Shown here piece after piece: positions 47,883 to 59,972 of a stretch of 64,000 nucleotides of DNA. How positions within the stretch are numbered: position 1 is the first letter of the stretch; each line of letters starts with the position of its first letter. Position numbers and translations under genes: made by a program. The notes beneath the pieces were generated by a model. It saw only the letters and a program-made list of their open reading frames with translations. It did no database searches and had not been told where the DNA came from. Source of the stretch: Ciborinia camelliae (lineage: Eukaryota > Ascomycota > Leotiomycetes > Helotiales > Sclerotiniaceae); NCBI GenBank assembly GCA_025890175.1, contig JANPYM010000010.1, positions 1,146,427 through 1,210,426 on the forward strand, in the 5' to 3' direction.

Positions 47883-49340
47883 ATGCTTACCAGGAGGGTC
47901 TTAACAGCCTCGCGGTTTTTGCGGGCTCAACGTTCCGCCGCACCACAATTGAGATATCCATTCCCTGTTATCCAACAATTTCGCAATTATGCCGACAAGA
48001 TTGTTAAAGTACCAGAGATGGCAGAGTCGATCTCTGAGGGTACTTTGAAGCAATGGTCAAAACAAATCGGGGATTATGTTGAGCAGGATGAGGAAATTGC
48101 TACAATCGAGACGGATAAAGTCGGTATATTCTAAGATGTACTCGAGAATGCACCGCTAACAAGACAATTTGTAGATCGATGTAGCTGTCAATGCTCCCGA
48201 AGCTGGCACAATAAAGGAATTCTTGGCCAACGAAGAAGATACCGTTACCGTTGGTCAAGACTTGGTCCGTCTCGAGCTTGGGGGTGCTCCTGAGGGTGGT
48301 GATAAAGAAAAGGCCTCTTCGGAACCAAAGGAACCAGCATCAAAAGACCAGTCAACATCATCGGATCCTGAGCCATCGAAGAAGGAGGAGTCGAAACCCA
48401 AAGAGGAATCCAGCTCTCCCCCACCTCCGGAGAAGAAAGCACAACCAAAGGAGACCCCTAAGCCCAAGCCATCGGAATCTAAGAAGCAAGAGTCATCATC
48501 CAGTAGTTCCGGACCTACTTTGGGCAGTCGGGAGGAGCGTCGTGTATGGATAATATCTGGTACTCTTAATGATTTCTCCGGCTGACGATGTTATTAGGTC
48601 AAGATGAATCGAATGCGCCTACGCATTGCCGAGCGTTTGAAGCAATCGCAAAATACCGCAGCATCTCTAACAACTTTCAATGAGGTCGACATGTCATCGT
48701 TAATGGATTTCAGAAAGCTCTACAAGGATGAGGTACTCAAGAAGACTGGCGTCAAGCTCGGGTTTATGAGTGCATTTTCTCGTGCATCTGTGCTTGCTAT
48801 GCGAGACATTCCTGCAGTGAACGCATCCATTGAGGGTCCAAATGGGGGTGACACCATTGTCTATAGAGATTATGTTGATATCAGTGTCGCCGTCGCCACC
48901 GAGAAGGGTTTGGTAACTCCTGTTGTTCGTAACACTGAGGCCATGGACCTTGTTGGTATTGAGAAAACTATTGCTGAACTAGGCAAGAAGGTATTTTGGT
49001 TCTATAGCGTATTTTGACTTGGCTCTTACTCACTGATTCCCAGGCTCGTGACAACAAGCTCACAATCGAAGACATGGCTGGTGGTACTTTCACTATTAGC
49101 AACGGTGGTGTGTTTGGCTCATTGATGGGTACACCTATCATCAATCTCCCACAGACTGCTGTGTTGGGTCTACATGCTATTAAGGACAAGCCCGTTGTCG
49201 TTAATGGCCAAATCGTCATTCGACCCATGATGTATCTGGCCTTGACCTATGACCATCGTCTTCTCGATGGGAGAGAAGCCGTTCAATTCCTTGTTAAGGT
49301 AAAGGAGTACATAGAGGATCCAAGAAGAATGCTTTTGTAG
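47883..49340 (+). CDS. KGD2: Dihydrolipoamide succinyltransferase, E2 of 2-oxoglutarate dehydrogenase
   Basis: Four exons: 47883-48119, 48175-48543, 48598-48990 and 49044-49340. The product is 431 aa. It transfers the succinyl group to CoA in the TCA-cycle complex of the mitochondrial matrix. The N-terminal ~40 residues are a basic, Ser-rich targeting peptide ([20 protein letters not shown]). The lipoyl domain follows ([19 protein letters not shown]), with the lipoylated Lys in IETDK. A Pro/Lys/Glu/Ser-rich linker (about 125-195) leads directly to the catalytic domain ([20 protein letters not shown]), with the active-site HxxxDG in [15 protein letters not shown]. Absence of a separate E3-binding domain is normal for this E2. 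The first donor (GTCGGT) is weak; the join [14 protein letters not shown] is right by family. Confidence 0.94.
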
Positions 49341-50250
49341 ACAAACGGAGTCATATTTTGGACTGTAAATTACCCTGAATGCATAAATGTAATACAAGAA
49401 GCATCAGAAAGCCATTAGTCGTCCGAGATTATGCGCTTCCCGTGTTGATATGGATGACAGCATTCTTCAGGGTGTGTTTTATGTTTACTTTCTGTCGCAG
49501 TTTTTTGTAGGCTCGTTATTGTTGATAAAATCTGGTCCAGCATCACGGTGTGTCTGTTATGCAACTGGTAAATGATTTATGTTGCAGGCAGGAATATCAA
49601 GGGTCATATCCACGAAATAAAAGCTTCGAGCTGCTGCATTTGACGCATGTTATCAAGGGGTTTTGCTTCTAAATTTGGTCTTACCAGTGAAATATACGTT
49701 ATTTATCATTCTTATTGTGTTCTGCCGCATCCCTCCCATTTCATGGTGGTAGATTTAACATCAATATCCTCATGTGATGCCCGCTCATCGATGAATTATT
49801 GCGCATACAATATTTTCGATAGCAGCTCTAAGCGATTAACCCCTTTCACAAAACGTAAGGTCTATAACTACAATATTCACCTTGCAAAGTTACTTGGTCG
49901 AGTAGGTGACACATCCGTCTAAGTTATAATGATAGGTAGTCTAGCTATGGAATTTAGACTATAATAATACTGCTTTCAAGTTTAGTCTTATCAAGTCGTT
50001 TGTCAAAATGTAGCCCTAAAACATGCATTTTAGTGTATGGCTTTATAAGATACTAGCGTTATCTTCCACTTCACCATAGGTTACTATAATAAGGAGCACT
50101 ATTCGACATATACTTATACTTAGCTTCTATTAACTTGTGAAATATTAACTTGTAAAGTATTAATTTATGAAATATTAATTTGTAAAGTATTAATTTATAT
50201 TAACTTGTGGTAATAGAAATAGTATACAATTAACGGGCACGGGATGTTTA
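49341..50250. other. Intergenic DNA grading into the AT-rich compartment
   Basis: Normal composition up to about 50.1 kb, then increasingly AT-rich with repeated ATTAACTTGTGAAATATTAA-type units around 50130-50215. An open frame at 49647-49922 has no recognisable features. Confidence 0.5.
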
Positions 50251-50536
50251 TGTTGTAAAAGCTACGGTATTCCTTCTAAATAGACTATGCTATTTATGTA
50301 TCCTATGTATGCTATGTACGTAGCTCCTTCCTGGAAGCTATACAGCGCATATTGCGCTGTATCCATATAGCTTACGCTACAACAATGTATTTTCTATACG
50401 TTTTACTTTAATAAAACATATACTTGTAGTATATACTACAGCGCGACATGCGGCTTGCAGGCACAGTAGACAAGACCCAATATAATTAGCATAATACAAA
50501 TAGTATAGTTCTAGTATATTATAGCTTTTACAACAA
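50251..50536. mobile_element. MITE-like element with inverted termini
   Basis: About 286 bp bounded by TGTTGTAAAAGCTA (50251-50264) and its inverse TAGCTTTTACAACA (50522-50535). The inside has a perfect 10-bp hairpin (ATACAGCGCA-TAT-TGCGCTGTAT, 50340-50362) and no coding frame. Like-oriented copies of the terminal sequence recur near 51485, 53793 and 54404, so it belongs to a dispersed family. A non-autonomous DNA transposon is the likely nature; this is an inference. Confidence 0.6.
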
Positions 50537-51475
50537 TTATAATCTACTCTTTATACAGTCAAGGATACTCAAACACGACAAAAAAAATAACTTTATATAT
50601 ATTTAGTTTTTTTTAATGTGAAATATGTAGAATCTTAAGCTGATTTTAATAGTATAAAAATATTTTTAAAATATTAATAAGAAGAGCGTTAAAAACCCAA
50701 AAAACAAAATCTCAAAATTTGATCTATCGTTATATGCTGCATGTGATCATTTAATATACTATATAAACTATATTAAATCAATAATGTTATTTATATATAA
50801 TCTAATAATATTATTAAACTCTTTTAGTTTTACTTTATTGTTTTATACTATTTTAAACTTCAAAAACTAAAATTATAATAATATCACATGATTTGTTTTT
50901 ATTTTTTTTTAACTTTTATTTTTTTCAAAAATCTTTCTTTTAGCTAATTATTTTAATTTTTTTTCAAAAATTCTTTTTTAGCTAATTATTTTAATTTTTT
51001 TTAAATTAATCATTTCGAATAATAAATCTTTATTATATAAAATATTAGATAATATAATATTTATTATATAAAAGATCGGATAATATAATATAAATTCGGA
51101 TGAAAGCCTTAAGCTTTAATTGTTGTTACATGACTTCCTTGTATATTCGATATTAAATCAAATATATATAGAATAATAAAAATTATTGTATATATAAACT
51201 CCCCTGATTATTCTGTATATTTTGATATTATAAAAATTCTAATTGGTTGAAATTATTTTTTTTGTTGTGTTTAAGTGTTTTTAACTGTAATACTAGTTTT
51301 ATTATATATATATTTTAATATATATAATTGGATTCTACATTACTAAAATTTTAAATTTTAAACTTTTTATTTATTTGTATTTATTTCCATTTATTTCCAT
51401 TTGTTTCTATTTGTTTCTATTTGTTTTAATTAATATTAATTACTATTTTTTTAAAATAATTATAAGTTCCAGATT
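50537..51475. other. AT-rich, RIP-like block
   Basis: About 0.9 kb of very AT-rich DNA with no coding capacity. It contains a repeated unit (TTTTAGCTAATTATTTTAAT, at about 50939 and 50976) and TTTATTTCCATTTATTTCCA-type repeats near 51370-51420. It is consistent with a RIP-degraded transposon remnant. Confidence 0.6.
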
Positions 51476-52562
51476 ATAATGATTGTAAAAGGCTGTTGCA
51501 TTCTTATGCTAGAGCTATGCTATTCGTATTTACGCCAACTATGCCTACAAGCCGGGAAAATTTCGCTTGTTTGATTTTTGCTGTGCTTTTTGTGGAAGGA
51601 TTTACATTCAAGCATTGAATTTGGGGATTGGGATGTACATCACCCTCTTCCTTCCCCCTTTTAAGAGTGCTCTCTAAAAGTGCTTTTCGTGATGATATTT
51701 TTTTGGACTCAGGTCATGAAATTCGACAAGATTTTGATTTGATTGTACATCATGATGTTTGATTGAAGTACGGTACTTCATAACTCGAGGTGGCTTTACC
51801 TTTCCTGCGAGCTATTTTTTGCCCAGTCGATTCTTCGTTAAGCTTCATCATACAGTAAGGGCGGGCAAAATTAATTAAACTTACACCTCACGGATTTCAT
51901 CCTCACTTTGATTTATGTAACGTAGTCCGCAGTGCAAACCCTCTTAGTGGATTCGTCGTGAAGCTTAGTAGGTAGTACCGACGGATAATATATTACGAAA
52001 GTTGGAATATGTCGGATATCAGAACTTTATGGGAAAGCTGTGTCAAGTGTAACTATGTTGTTGCATGAAATCCTTTCACCAAAGGTCTTGGGTCTGTCTA
52101 GTGATCAATCCTCAGGACTGTCTTCCTCCTTTTCAATTTGCGAACAACTTCACAACAAGTTTCCACGTGTTGTAATCTCCTATTCCTGGAAACTCTATGA
52201 TTGAAATAGACCCGATACAAAGGAGGGTGAATGGCTTACTACGCCTCCATGAATGAGATCATGCTCCTTGTGAAAGTATTCTGCATGTACAGGTGTATGG
52301 AAGGTATCGATATAACCCCATTGCCTACTTTTAATGTTTCGTTTCTACTGTCCACATCTACCATACACAATTCTCAACTTCTACACCATTCGTGTTTACC
52401 TTTTGCTACCTCGAAGGTTGCTAATCATTCTTTTTGTTGTCCGTCTTTCTTTTCTTAGTCACTCCTTCTGAACATGCATTTTTATCTCTCAAAAATCAGG
52501 ATTTGCAATCGTCTTTATACCAAAGTCTTATGCACAAAACGGTATTTTGACAACTTCCTAAG
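51476..52562. other. Normal-composition spacer before the secreted-protein pseudogene
   Basis: It begins with a copy of the MITE-type terminus (ATTATAATGATTGTAAAAGG, 51474-51493) and continues as ordinary non-coding DNA. The open frame at 52231-52458 has no recognisable features. Confidence 0.5.
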
Positions 52563-53426
52563 ATACCAAAATACTTCACAACTCTTTTCGCAGTTGCGAG
52601 CGCTGCATCGGTGCTTGTCTTCCCGCATCCTCTCTTTCAGCAGCAGCTCCAGCAGCCGGGACCCGGTTTCCATAACTCCTCATCAACAGTACTCCAGTTC
52701 TATTGGAGTTCTTGGCTGCATGATTAACACCAATCGTGTTGCATACTGGCCCTCTTTCCCCCACTGTGGTGCCAGTATATGCGTGCAAGTATCTTACGGT
52801 GGGCGCTCCGTCAGCTTACTTCACGTCGACCAATCAGGTGGGTCCCATGATGTCTCCTACGATGCATGGAATTATCTCTATACGGAACAATCTGCCTCGA
52901 TAACTCCTAAAGAAGGAGGAGGAATATCTGCTACATATACTATTCAGGTTCGTAATCGTTTCACAATTTCATGTTGTGTTCATCCAATTCTATTACTCAA
53001 CTCCAAACCCCACTTTTTTATCTTCCTTAAATAAATCGTTTTTGTTTCCTAATACAACTTTTGATTCCCAATTTTCCTTTTGAAATCTTTTTTGATGGGC
53101 AAATGCTGACTCCTGAATCTGGAATAGCCCATGTCGGCTTGCTCGGACTTGATCACATCTCCAGACAAAAAATTACCATTTTCGGCGGCAAACTCGATGA
53201 ACTATCAAACTGTATAAACACAAGACCAAGTTGGGTCGCGCAGAATTATGGACTGTGGAATATTGCGAAGAGTGCCTATACAAACGGAAAAGATGAAGAG
53301 TGCATATTGAATCTGAAGACAAGCAATCACCCTACTTGCCCGTCTCAGTTGGGGTTACAGACACCGTCTTCAATGCCACTCTTCGATGTGGAATATGGCA
53401 CAGGGAAACCAATTTTAGCTATATAG
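52563..53426 (+). pseudogene. Decayed small secreted-protein gene
   Basis: The pieces resemble a small secreted ascomycete protein family that I recognise by its ITPHQQYSSSIGVLGC and SYDAWNYLY motifs, but whose official name I am not sure of. A signal peptide (FTTLFAVASAASVLVF) is preceded by ATA 52563 where an ATG is expected. The frame then shifts twice near 52620-52675 (pieces SSLSAAAPAAGTRF and ITPHQQYSSS). It stays open through RVAYWPSFPHCGASICVQVS to about 52948, where a GTTCGT donor starts a probable intron ending ATAG near 53128. The next exon reads SACSDLITSPDKKLPFSAAN, SMNY, then breaks at about 53205. The last part (SWVAQNYGLWNI to EYGTGKPILAI) is intact in another frame and stops at 53424. 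Function is unknown, and at least three lesions make it a likely pseudogene. Confidence 0.65.
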
Positions 53427-53928
53427 ATGATGGGGGACAGCCCGTGGAAAAGATAATCTTTATTAGTGGCCGGCGAGAATGAGAGAAGGAAAAAGGTGAA
53501 GTTGCTCAGTGAATAAAAAAGGTGAGCGGCTCGATGACATAAACTGTATTTTTAAAATTATAGAGAGTTCTGGAAGTATAGATTGTACGTATAGTAAATT
53601 CAGTTAACACGTTCGTTTTATATCTACAATTGTGGAATTACTAATAGTCTAGTGTTTACTTGTGATCCACTTACCAAATTTTCGATATTTTGATTATATA
53701 TTGAAGCAAACCCTTACAGAGGTCTAGTCTAGTCGGCTACATTTTTTAAATATGTATGGCCTGTGAAATTTACTTTTCATGGCACAGATTATAACGGTTG
53801 TAAAAGCTGTCTTTATTGTAATATTAAAGCTAGGCTATTTGTTACGGCAGTAGTGAATACGGCCTAGAAGAGTGCCTAGAATATCAGGCATCTCTCCTCG
53901 CTAGGCCGTACGGCTGTACTGCCTCTCG
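53427..53928. other. Spacer with MITE-type terminus
   Basis: Non-coding. It contains ATTATAACGGTTGTAAAAGC (about 53787-53806), matching the termini of the 50.25-kb element. A GC-richer stretch with GGCCGTACGGC (53903-53913) precedes the solo LTR. Confidence 0.5.
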
Positions 53929-54084
53929 CATATTGTTGCGATACCAGTGAATCTGCAGGGCAGATTCACCGGGGCGCGCGGCCGCGTGCGGGCATATAAG
54001 CTCTTGCAGATCGATCGTAAATCGATGTGCATGCATTACACATATTGATATCAATATACACCAGCGAGGTGATCCGACACATAT
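53929..54084 (+). mobile_element. Solo LTR with CATAT target duplication
   Basis: The element runs 53934-54079 (146 bp), starting TGTTGCGATACC and ending GATCCGACA. The canonical TG...CA ends are flanked by CATAT on both sides (53929-53933 and 54080-54084). Inside are an 10-bp inverted repeat (GTGAATCTGC/GCAGATTCAC) and a CATATAAG box. It is not AT-degraded, unlike its surroundings. The start of a second copy is at 62668. A solo LTR left by recombination of a gypsy-type element is likely. Confidence 0.75.
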
Positions 54085-54507
54085 AAAGGGCTTCGCCCTT
54101 TATAGGAGTGAGGCTCTTTAAGCAATATATAATATTTCACTCTCGATGCGTTAGCATCGTAATACTATTTATATATGCGTTAACACCTTTCTGGATGCGC
54201 GGCAGGCGTATACTACACTGTAGCGCAGTATAGCCGTCGCTATATTTCAACTTATAAATTTGAATTTGTTTATTATACAAATTCTTTAAAACTATAGATA
54301 TAAAAAATTAGGAGATAAATTGATGGAGATTATTATTTGAAATATATACTAAAAAAATAAAGAAAAGATTAGTAGTTGAAACTAATAGAGTTACAGTTAT
54401 TATAATGTAGTAAAAGCTATAGTATTGCTATCTGCAAGCTAGACTATTTATAATACATTGCTTGCGCTAGCGCTAGCGCAAGGGCAAGCGCTATATGTAC
54501 AGTATGC
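54085..54507. other. GC-normal island with hairpins, then AT-rich DNA
   Basis: The perfect hairpin ATAAAGGGC-TTC-GCCCTTTAT (54083-54103, its left edge shared with the LTR target duplication) and a second one, CGATGC-GTTA-GCATCG (about 54144-54159), lie just right of the solo LTR. A GCTAGCGCTAGCGC palindrome follows (about 54467-54480). A TGTAGTAAAAGCTATAG terminus (about 54403) belongs to the dispersed MITE-type family. There are no coding frames. Confidence 0.5.
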
Positions 54508-54738
54508 TATCACGAGGACGACTTGGGAATCTAATGAATAAAGAATTAAGGTTTGTATTAATAAAAATCTGAATTTTAATATTAAAAGAAAATATAGGAT
54601 AATTAAACTTTATATAGATTTAAATAACTATACTAAATTAATATTAATATTTAATATATAGTATTAAGCAAATATTATATTTTAAAATTTAATACTATAA
54701 AAATAAAAAATATTTATTATTAAATATATAATTGTAGA
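54508..54738 (+). repeat. RIP-mutated LTR-like repeat, copy A
   Basis: A 231-bp unit starting TATCACGAGGACGACTTGGG, directly followed in tandem by copy B. It differs from B and C mainly by C/T and G/A exchanges. It probably descends from an LTR. Confidence 0.7.
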
Positions 54739-54990
54739 TATCACGAGGACGACTTGGGAATCTAATGATTTAGGAATTAGAATTTGTATTAATGAAAATC
54801 TAGATTTTAATATTAAAAGAAAATGTAGAATGATTAAATTTTATATAAATTTAAATAATTGTATTGAATTAATATTAATGCTTAATATATAGTATTAAGC
54901 GAATATTATATCTAAAATTTAATATTATAGAAATAAAAAGTATTTATTATTAGGTATATAATTATAGATTATGTGTTAATTATATAATCT
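54739..54990 (+). repeat. RIP-mutated LTR-like repeat, copy B
   Basis: The second tandem copy, starting exactly like A and followed by the same internal sequence that follows copy C at 61.46 kb. Compared with C it lacks about 36 bp near its end. This makes B plus its right flank a parallel to C plus its right flank. Confidence 0.7.
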
Positions 54991-57900
54991 GTATTTTTGT
55001 AATTTTGTTATACTATTCTTTGGTTTTAAATTGGTAAGTTTTTACAAAGTATAGAATTTGAATTTCTTTTTTAAGATTAATTATTTTTTTGTTTGTAATT
55101 ATTATGGGGCCTGGAAATTGGAATTATTAGTTTTATAAAGATATTGTTTATAAAAATTTTAAACAAATTTTTTATAATAAAAAAATTTGTTAATATTTTA
55201 TTATTTATAATCAATATTTTAATCAATTTATTTAACTTGATATTACAAAATATTTTAATAAAATCGAAAATTCAAAATTTCGGCGATTTTATATTTCTTT
55301 TTTTTATTGATTTTAAAAATTTGAAATGGATTGATATATTATTTAAACAAAAAATTATTTATATAAAAACAAATAAAATTTAAATAAAAAATGTTATAAA
55401 TATAATTTAGTTTATTAAATAAAAATAGTTTATAAAAAAATAATTTAATGAATTAAAAAACGATATAAGATTTAATATTTTTATAATTTAGTTTTTTGGA
55501 TAAATAAAAAGTTTTAATATTTTTAATATTTAATTAAATTAAATTGTTTTTTTTGTATAAAAAAATTGATTTATAATAAAAATCGATTTTATATTTTATT
55601 TAAATTTAATTAAATTTAATAAATTTAATATAATATTAATAAATATTCTTTATTTTTTAAATAAATATTAAAATATAATATTTTTTAAATTTAAAATTAA
55701 TATTTTAAAATGTTTTTAATATTTTTTATAAAACAAAATTAAAGATTTATTATAATTTAAAATTATTATAAATAAAAAATTAATTAATTTCGATAATTAT
55801 AAAATATATAAAATTAATTATAATTTTAATTAATATGAATTATTCATTTTAATTATTTTGAAAATAATTAATATAATAATACAAATATTTTTCAAACTTT
55901 TAATTCGATATTTTAGATTAATTATTTGTTTTAAAATAATAAATAATAAATATAAATTTTTAAATATTTTATAATTTATAAAGATATTATTAAATTTTAT
56001 TATTTTATTATAAATTTTTATTAAAAATAAAAAATTTAATTATTTTAGTATTTAATTGTAAAATAATATAGAAAACTATTTTAATTGTTTTTTTGATATT
56101 AAAACTTTTATTATTAGAAAATTTTAAAAAGAAATTAATTTGGATAAACTTAAAAATTTTTTGTTTAATTAATTTATATATTTATGTAACAATAATATTA
56201 TATTTGTTTTATATAATTAAAAATTAAACAATATAATTTATATTAATATATTATTAAGAATAATTGATAATTAAAAATAAATTTAAAATTTTATTATAAA
56301 TATTTTAAAAAGTTTTTGTTCGTTTATATTTATAATAATTATATAAATATTAAATAATTATAATATTTATATTAAGTTAATAATAAGAATATCAAAAATA
56401 AAATAATATTCGGATTAATTTAGAATATTTTATTGTTAAAATATAATAAATTTTTTTGATAATTTTTATTTAAATTAAATTAAATATTTATATTTATTTT
56501 TAATATAATAAAATATTGTTTTAAATAAAATATAAATTAAATTATATATTTTTGTTAAATTAATTATTATTAATTAATTTCTGAATTATTTATTTACAAA
56601 AAGGGTTTTAAAATTAAATATTTATAATATAAACGAAAAATAAAATTTTAGTTTTATTAAAAAGTTTTAGTTTATTAAATAAATTATTGTTTTAAATTAA
56701 AATAGAGATTAAAAATATAGAATTAATAAAATCGTTTTTATTTTTTTTAAAAATAATTATTTTAAAATAATTTTAAAGTTTTAATAATAATTGTTTGAAA
56801 TTAAAAATATATTAATATTAATATTATTATTAATTATTTTGATTATTAATAAATTTATCATTAAGTTTTTGAATTAAAATATTTGCAATAATATTTAATT
56901 TTTTTAATCAATATCAAATCTTAAAATTATAATTAAATAATATTAATATTTATTAAGTTTATTATTAATTAAATTTTTTTATAATTATAAAATATTTTAA
57001 AACTTTATAATTAATTAGAATATAAATAAAAAATTTTATTTCTTTAAATTTAAATTGTTAATATTTAAAAATATTAATAATAATTAATAATTTCTTATTA
57101 TAAATTTTATAATTAATTTTGGCTAAAAATAAAATTTGAAAAAAGAAAATTATGGGATAAAAAATGCTATCAATTTTTTGGAACAAATATTTATTATAAA
57201 TATAATTGGAAAAATTTATTTTGATAACAAATTTTTTGTTTTGATTAAAATATATAAAAACAAAAATCGAAATAAATAAATTCTTTAATATTTGAAATAT
57301 AAATTAAACGGTTTTATTTTAAACAAAATTTTGTTTGAATTTATTTTTAATAAAAAAAATTAATAATCAAATAATTTTCAAAAAATTCCGAATAAAATAA
57401 TAATAATAATTAGCGAATTTTAAAAAATCTTGTAATTCAATAATAAATATAAAAATCAATCAATTTTAAATAATCTTGATTTTTTTAAAATCAATAAAAA
57501 GTTTAATAAAAAAAACTATTAATTTAAAAAATTTGATTTATAAAATATTAAATTTGTTTTTTCTAATATTAACTTGAAATCTAATATATTTTAGTTTCTT
57601 AAAAACCTTTATTATATAAATCTAATATTTCTTTTTAATCTAACTAAAAATAAAAACGTTATTTATATAAACAACATAAAAAATATTAAAATATTCTAAT
57701 AATATACTATTAATATATCACTAAAAAATAACTAATTTTTTACAAAGTTTAAACAAAAATATTAAACTTTTATAATTTCTTATAAATATATAAAAAATAA
57801 TTAGATTCTTATCCTTCGAAATAACTATACAAATACAATTAAAAATATAACGAATATCAAAACAAATCAAAAATTTATTATTAATTATTAAAAAAATAAT

Positions 57901-59818
57901 ATTATCGATCAAAAAAAATAAATATCCATCTTTTCAAAAAATAATATTAAATTATTAATAATCGAAATAAAAACATATACTTTCTTCTAATTATTTAATA
58001 AATATAATTAAAATTATATATAAAATAAAACTTACAATAATAAAAATTTTAAAATTTTTTTTAAAAACAAACCAACGAATTTTATTAAACTCAATTTATA
58101 ATATTTTGTAAAAACGAAAAGTTTAATTCGGTTTTTTACCTTTCTCGAAAATTATATAATAATTAGAATCGGATTAATAAAAAAGCAAAATATCGATAAT
58201 AAAAAAAGAAAATATATTAATATAATTAAAAAAATAAATAAATAAAAAATCTTTTAAATTAAAATCTTATATTATATTCTTTTTTTATTAATTTATAATA
58301 TTTTACATAAAAATTACAAAGATTTTAATATTATATTAATAATAAAAAGTATAAAAAATATAAATATCGATTATTATAATCTAAATAAACTTATTTTTAG
58401 AAATTTAATTAAAAAAATAATTATTATTATTAATAATAAAAAATATATAATAAATATTATTTTAAAATAAAGTTTTAATAAATTCAATATAATCAAATTT
58501 CTTTTGAAATAAATCCTTAATATTTAATTTTTTAATTAAAAGTTTTTTACAAATCCATTATAAATAATTTTATTAATATTAAAATTAATTTTATTTTTTA
58601 AAAATAACAAATTAATTATTATTTAAAAAAAAAAATTTATTTAACGTTTTTGTTTTTAAAAATTAATAAAAAATTAATATTAATAATATCCTTTACAAAA
58701 ATATAAAGAAAAATTGCAAAATCAATAATTACAATAAAATTTAAAATATTTATTATAAAATTAAATTTATAAAAACAATAATTATTAATAAATTTTAATT
58801 TGTAAATAATAAAATTAAAAATATAATTATAAATTATAAATTAATTAATATTAATAATAAATTTTTAAAATTACATTTTAATAATCAAAAAATATATAAT
58901 AAACTATTAATAAAAATTAAGCTTTATTTTGATTTTAATATAATAAATAATAATAAAAAAACTAAAATTGTTAAAAATATAAATAAAAAATAATTTAAAA
59001 AAAATCAAAATATTAATATTCTTAATAAATAAATAAAATTATATAATTTTATAATTAATAAAATTATTATTTAAAATATATATATTAATTAATATTTGAA
59101 AATATTTTTTATTTTTTTTTAAAATATAATTTGAAATAAAGAATTTATTAAAAATATAAAAAATATTTATAATTTTATAAAAACATTTATTATTAAAAAA
59201 AAATTAAAAAAAAAGAAATTAATATATTATACAAAAAAAAAAAGTTTAAAATATAATCAAAAAACAAAATCATCTCCAAAACGATTTTTTTAAAGATTTC
59301 TAATTTTCCAATTCGAAATCTGTAGTAAAAACTATAATCGAAACTAAATCAATTTTAATATTAATAATAAAGATTTTGAAGACCTTAAAAACTATAATAC
59401 AGTTTATAAAATCTTTAATAAATCAAAACCAAAATTTTTATAAATAATTTGTAATTTTATAATTAAATTAAAAATATTTAAAATAAAATTTATTATTATA
59501 AATAATTTGTTTTTATTTTTCGATATAAAAAGAAACTTTTTTTTTTTAGAATTATTAAAGCTTTTATTATTGTTTTTAAATATATTAATAATAAAAATCA
59601 AAAAAAATTAATTTTCGAATAAAATATTATTAATTATAAATTTTAAAAAAAATAAAATATAAAAAAAGTTTTATATAAAACAAATAATTTTAATAACCTA
59701 AATATTTTTATTAATTTAATAAAGTTTAATAATTATAAAATTAAAATTATAAAATAATTTGTTGGAAATTTTATTAAAATATTTTTTGCTTAATTTAGTA
59801 TACAAATTGTATTATATA
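54991..59818. other. RIP-degraded retroelement interior, no coding capacity
   Basis: About 4.8 kb of extremely AT-rich DNA. The first ~1.2 kb (to about 56200) repeats at 61458-62667 with mostly transition differences. The short open frames (for example 55144-55383, 57721-57912 and 59404-59601) are made of Ile, Lys, Asn and Phe and are compositional artefacts. Best read as a retrotransposon body destroyed by RIP. Confidence 0.7.
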
Positions 59819-59972
59819 TGTTGAAGATCATATTCACTATAGTATGACCGAGGTCTACCCCACCTCCTAATGTAGCTTAGCCTCCTCTAGTTGTACAATA
59901 CTCTTTACCTACTTTACAGTTCCTGTACATAGCTTTAGTCTACACACACAATACTACATGTTCAATAATATA
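59814..59972 (+). mobile_element. Solo LTR-like island with ATATA flanks
   Basis: A 149-bp island of normal composition (59819-59967) in the AT-rich block. It starts TGTTGAAGATC and ends CATGTTCAATA, close to the copia-type TGTTGAA...TTCAACA ends. ATATA lies on both sides (59814-59818 and 59968-59972), but in such AT-rich DNA this match is weak evidence. Confidence 0.5.

Noticed and set aside
55144..59601. Short open frames in the AT-rich block
   Set aside because: Composed almost entirely of Ile, Lys, Asn and Phe, as expected from random AT-rich DNA.
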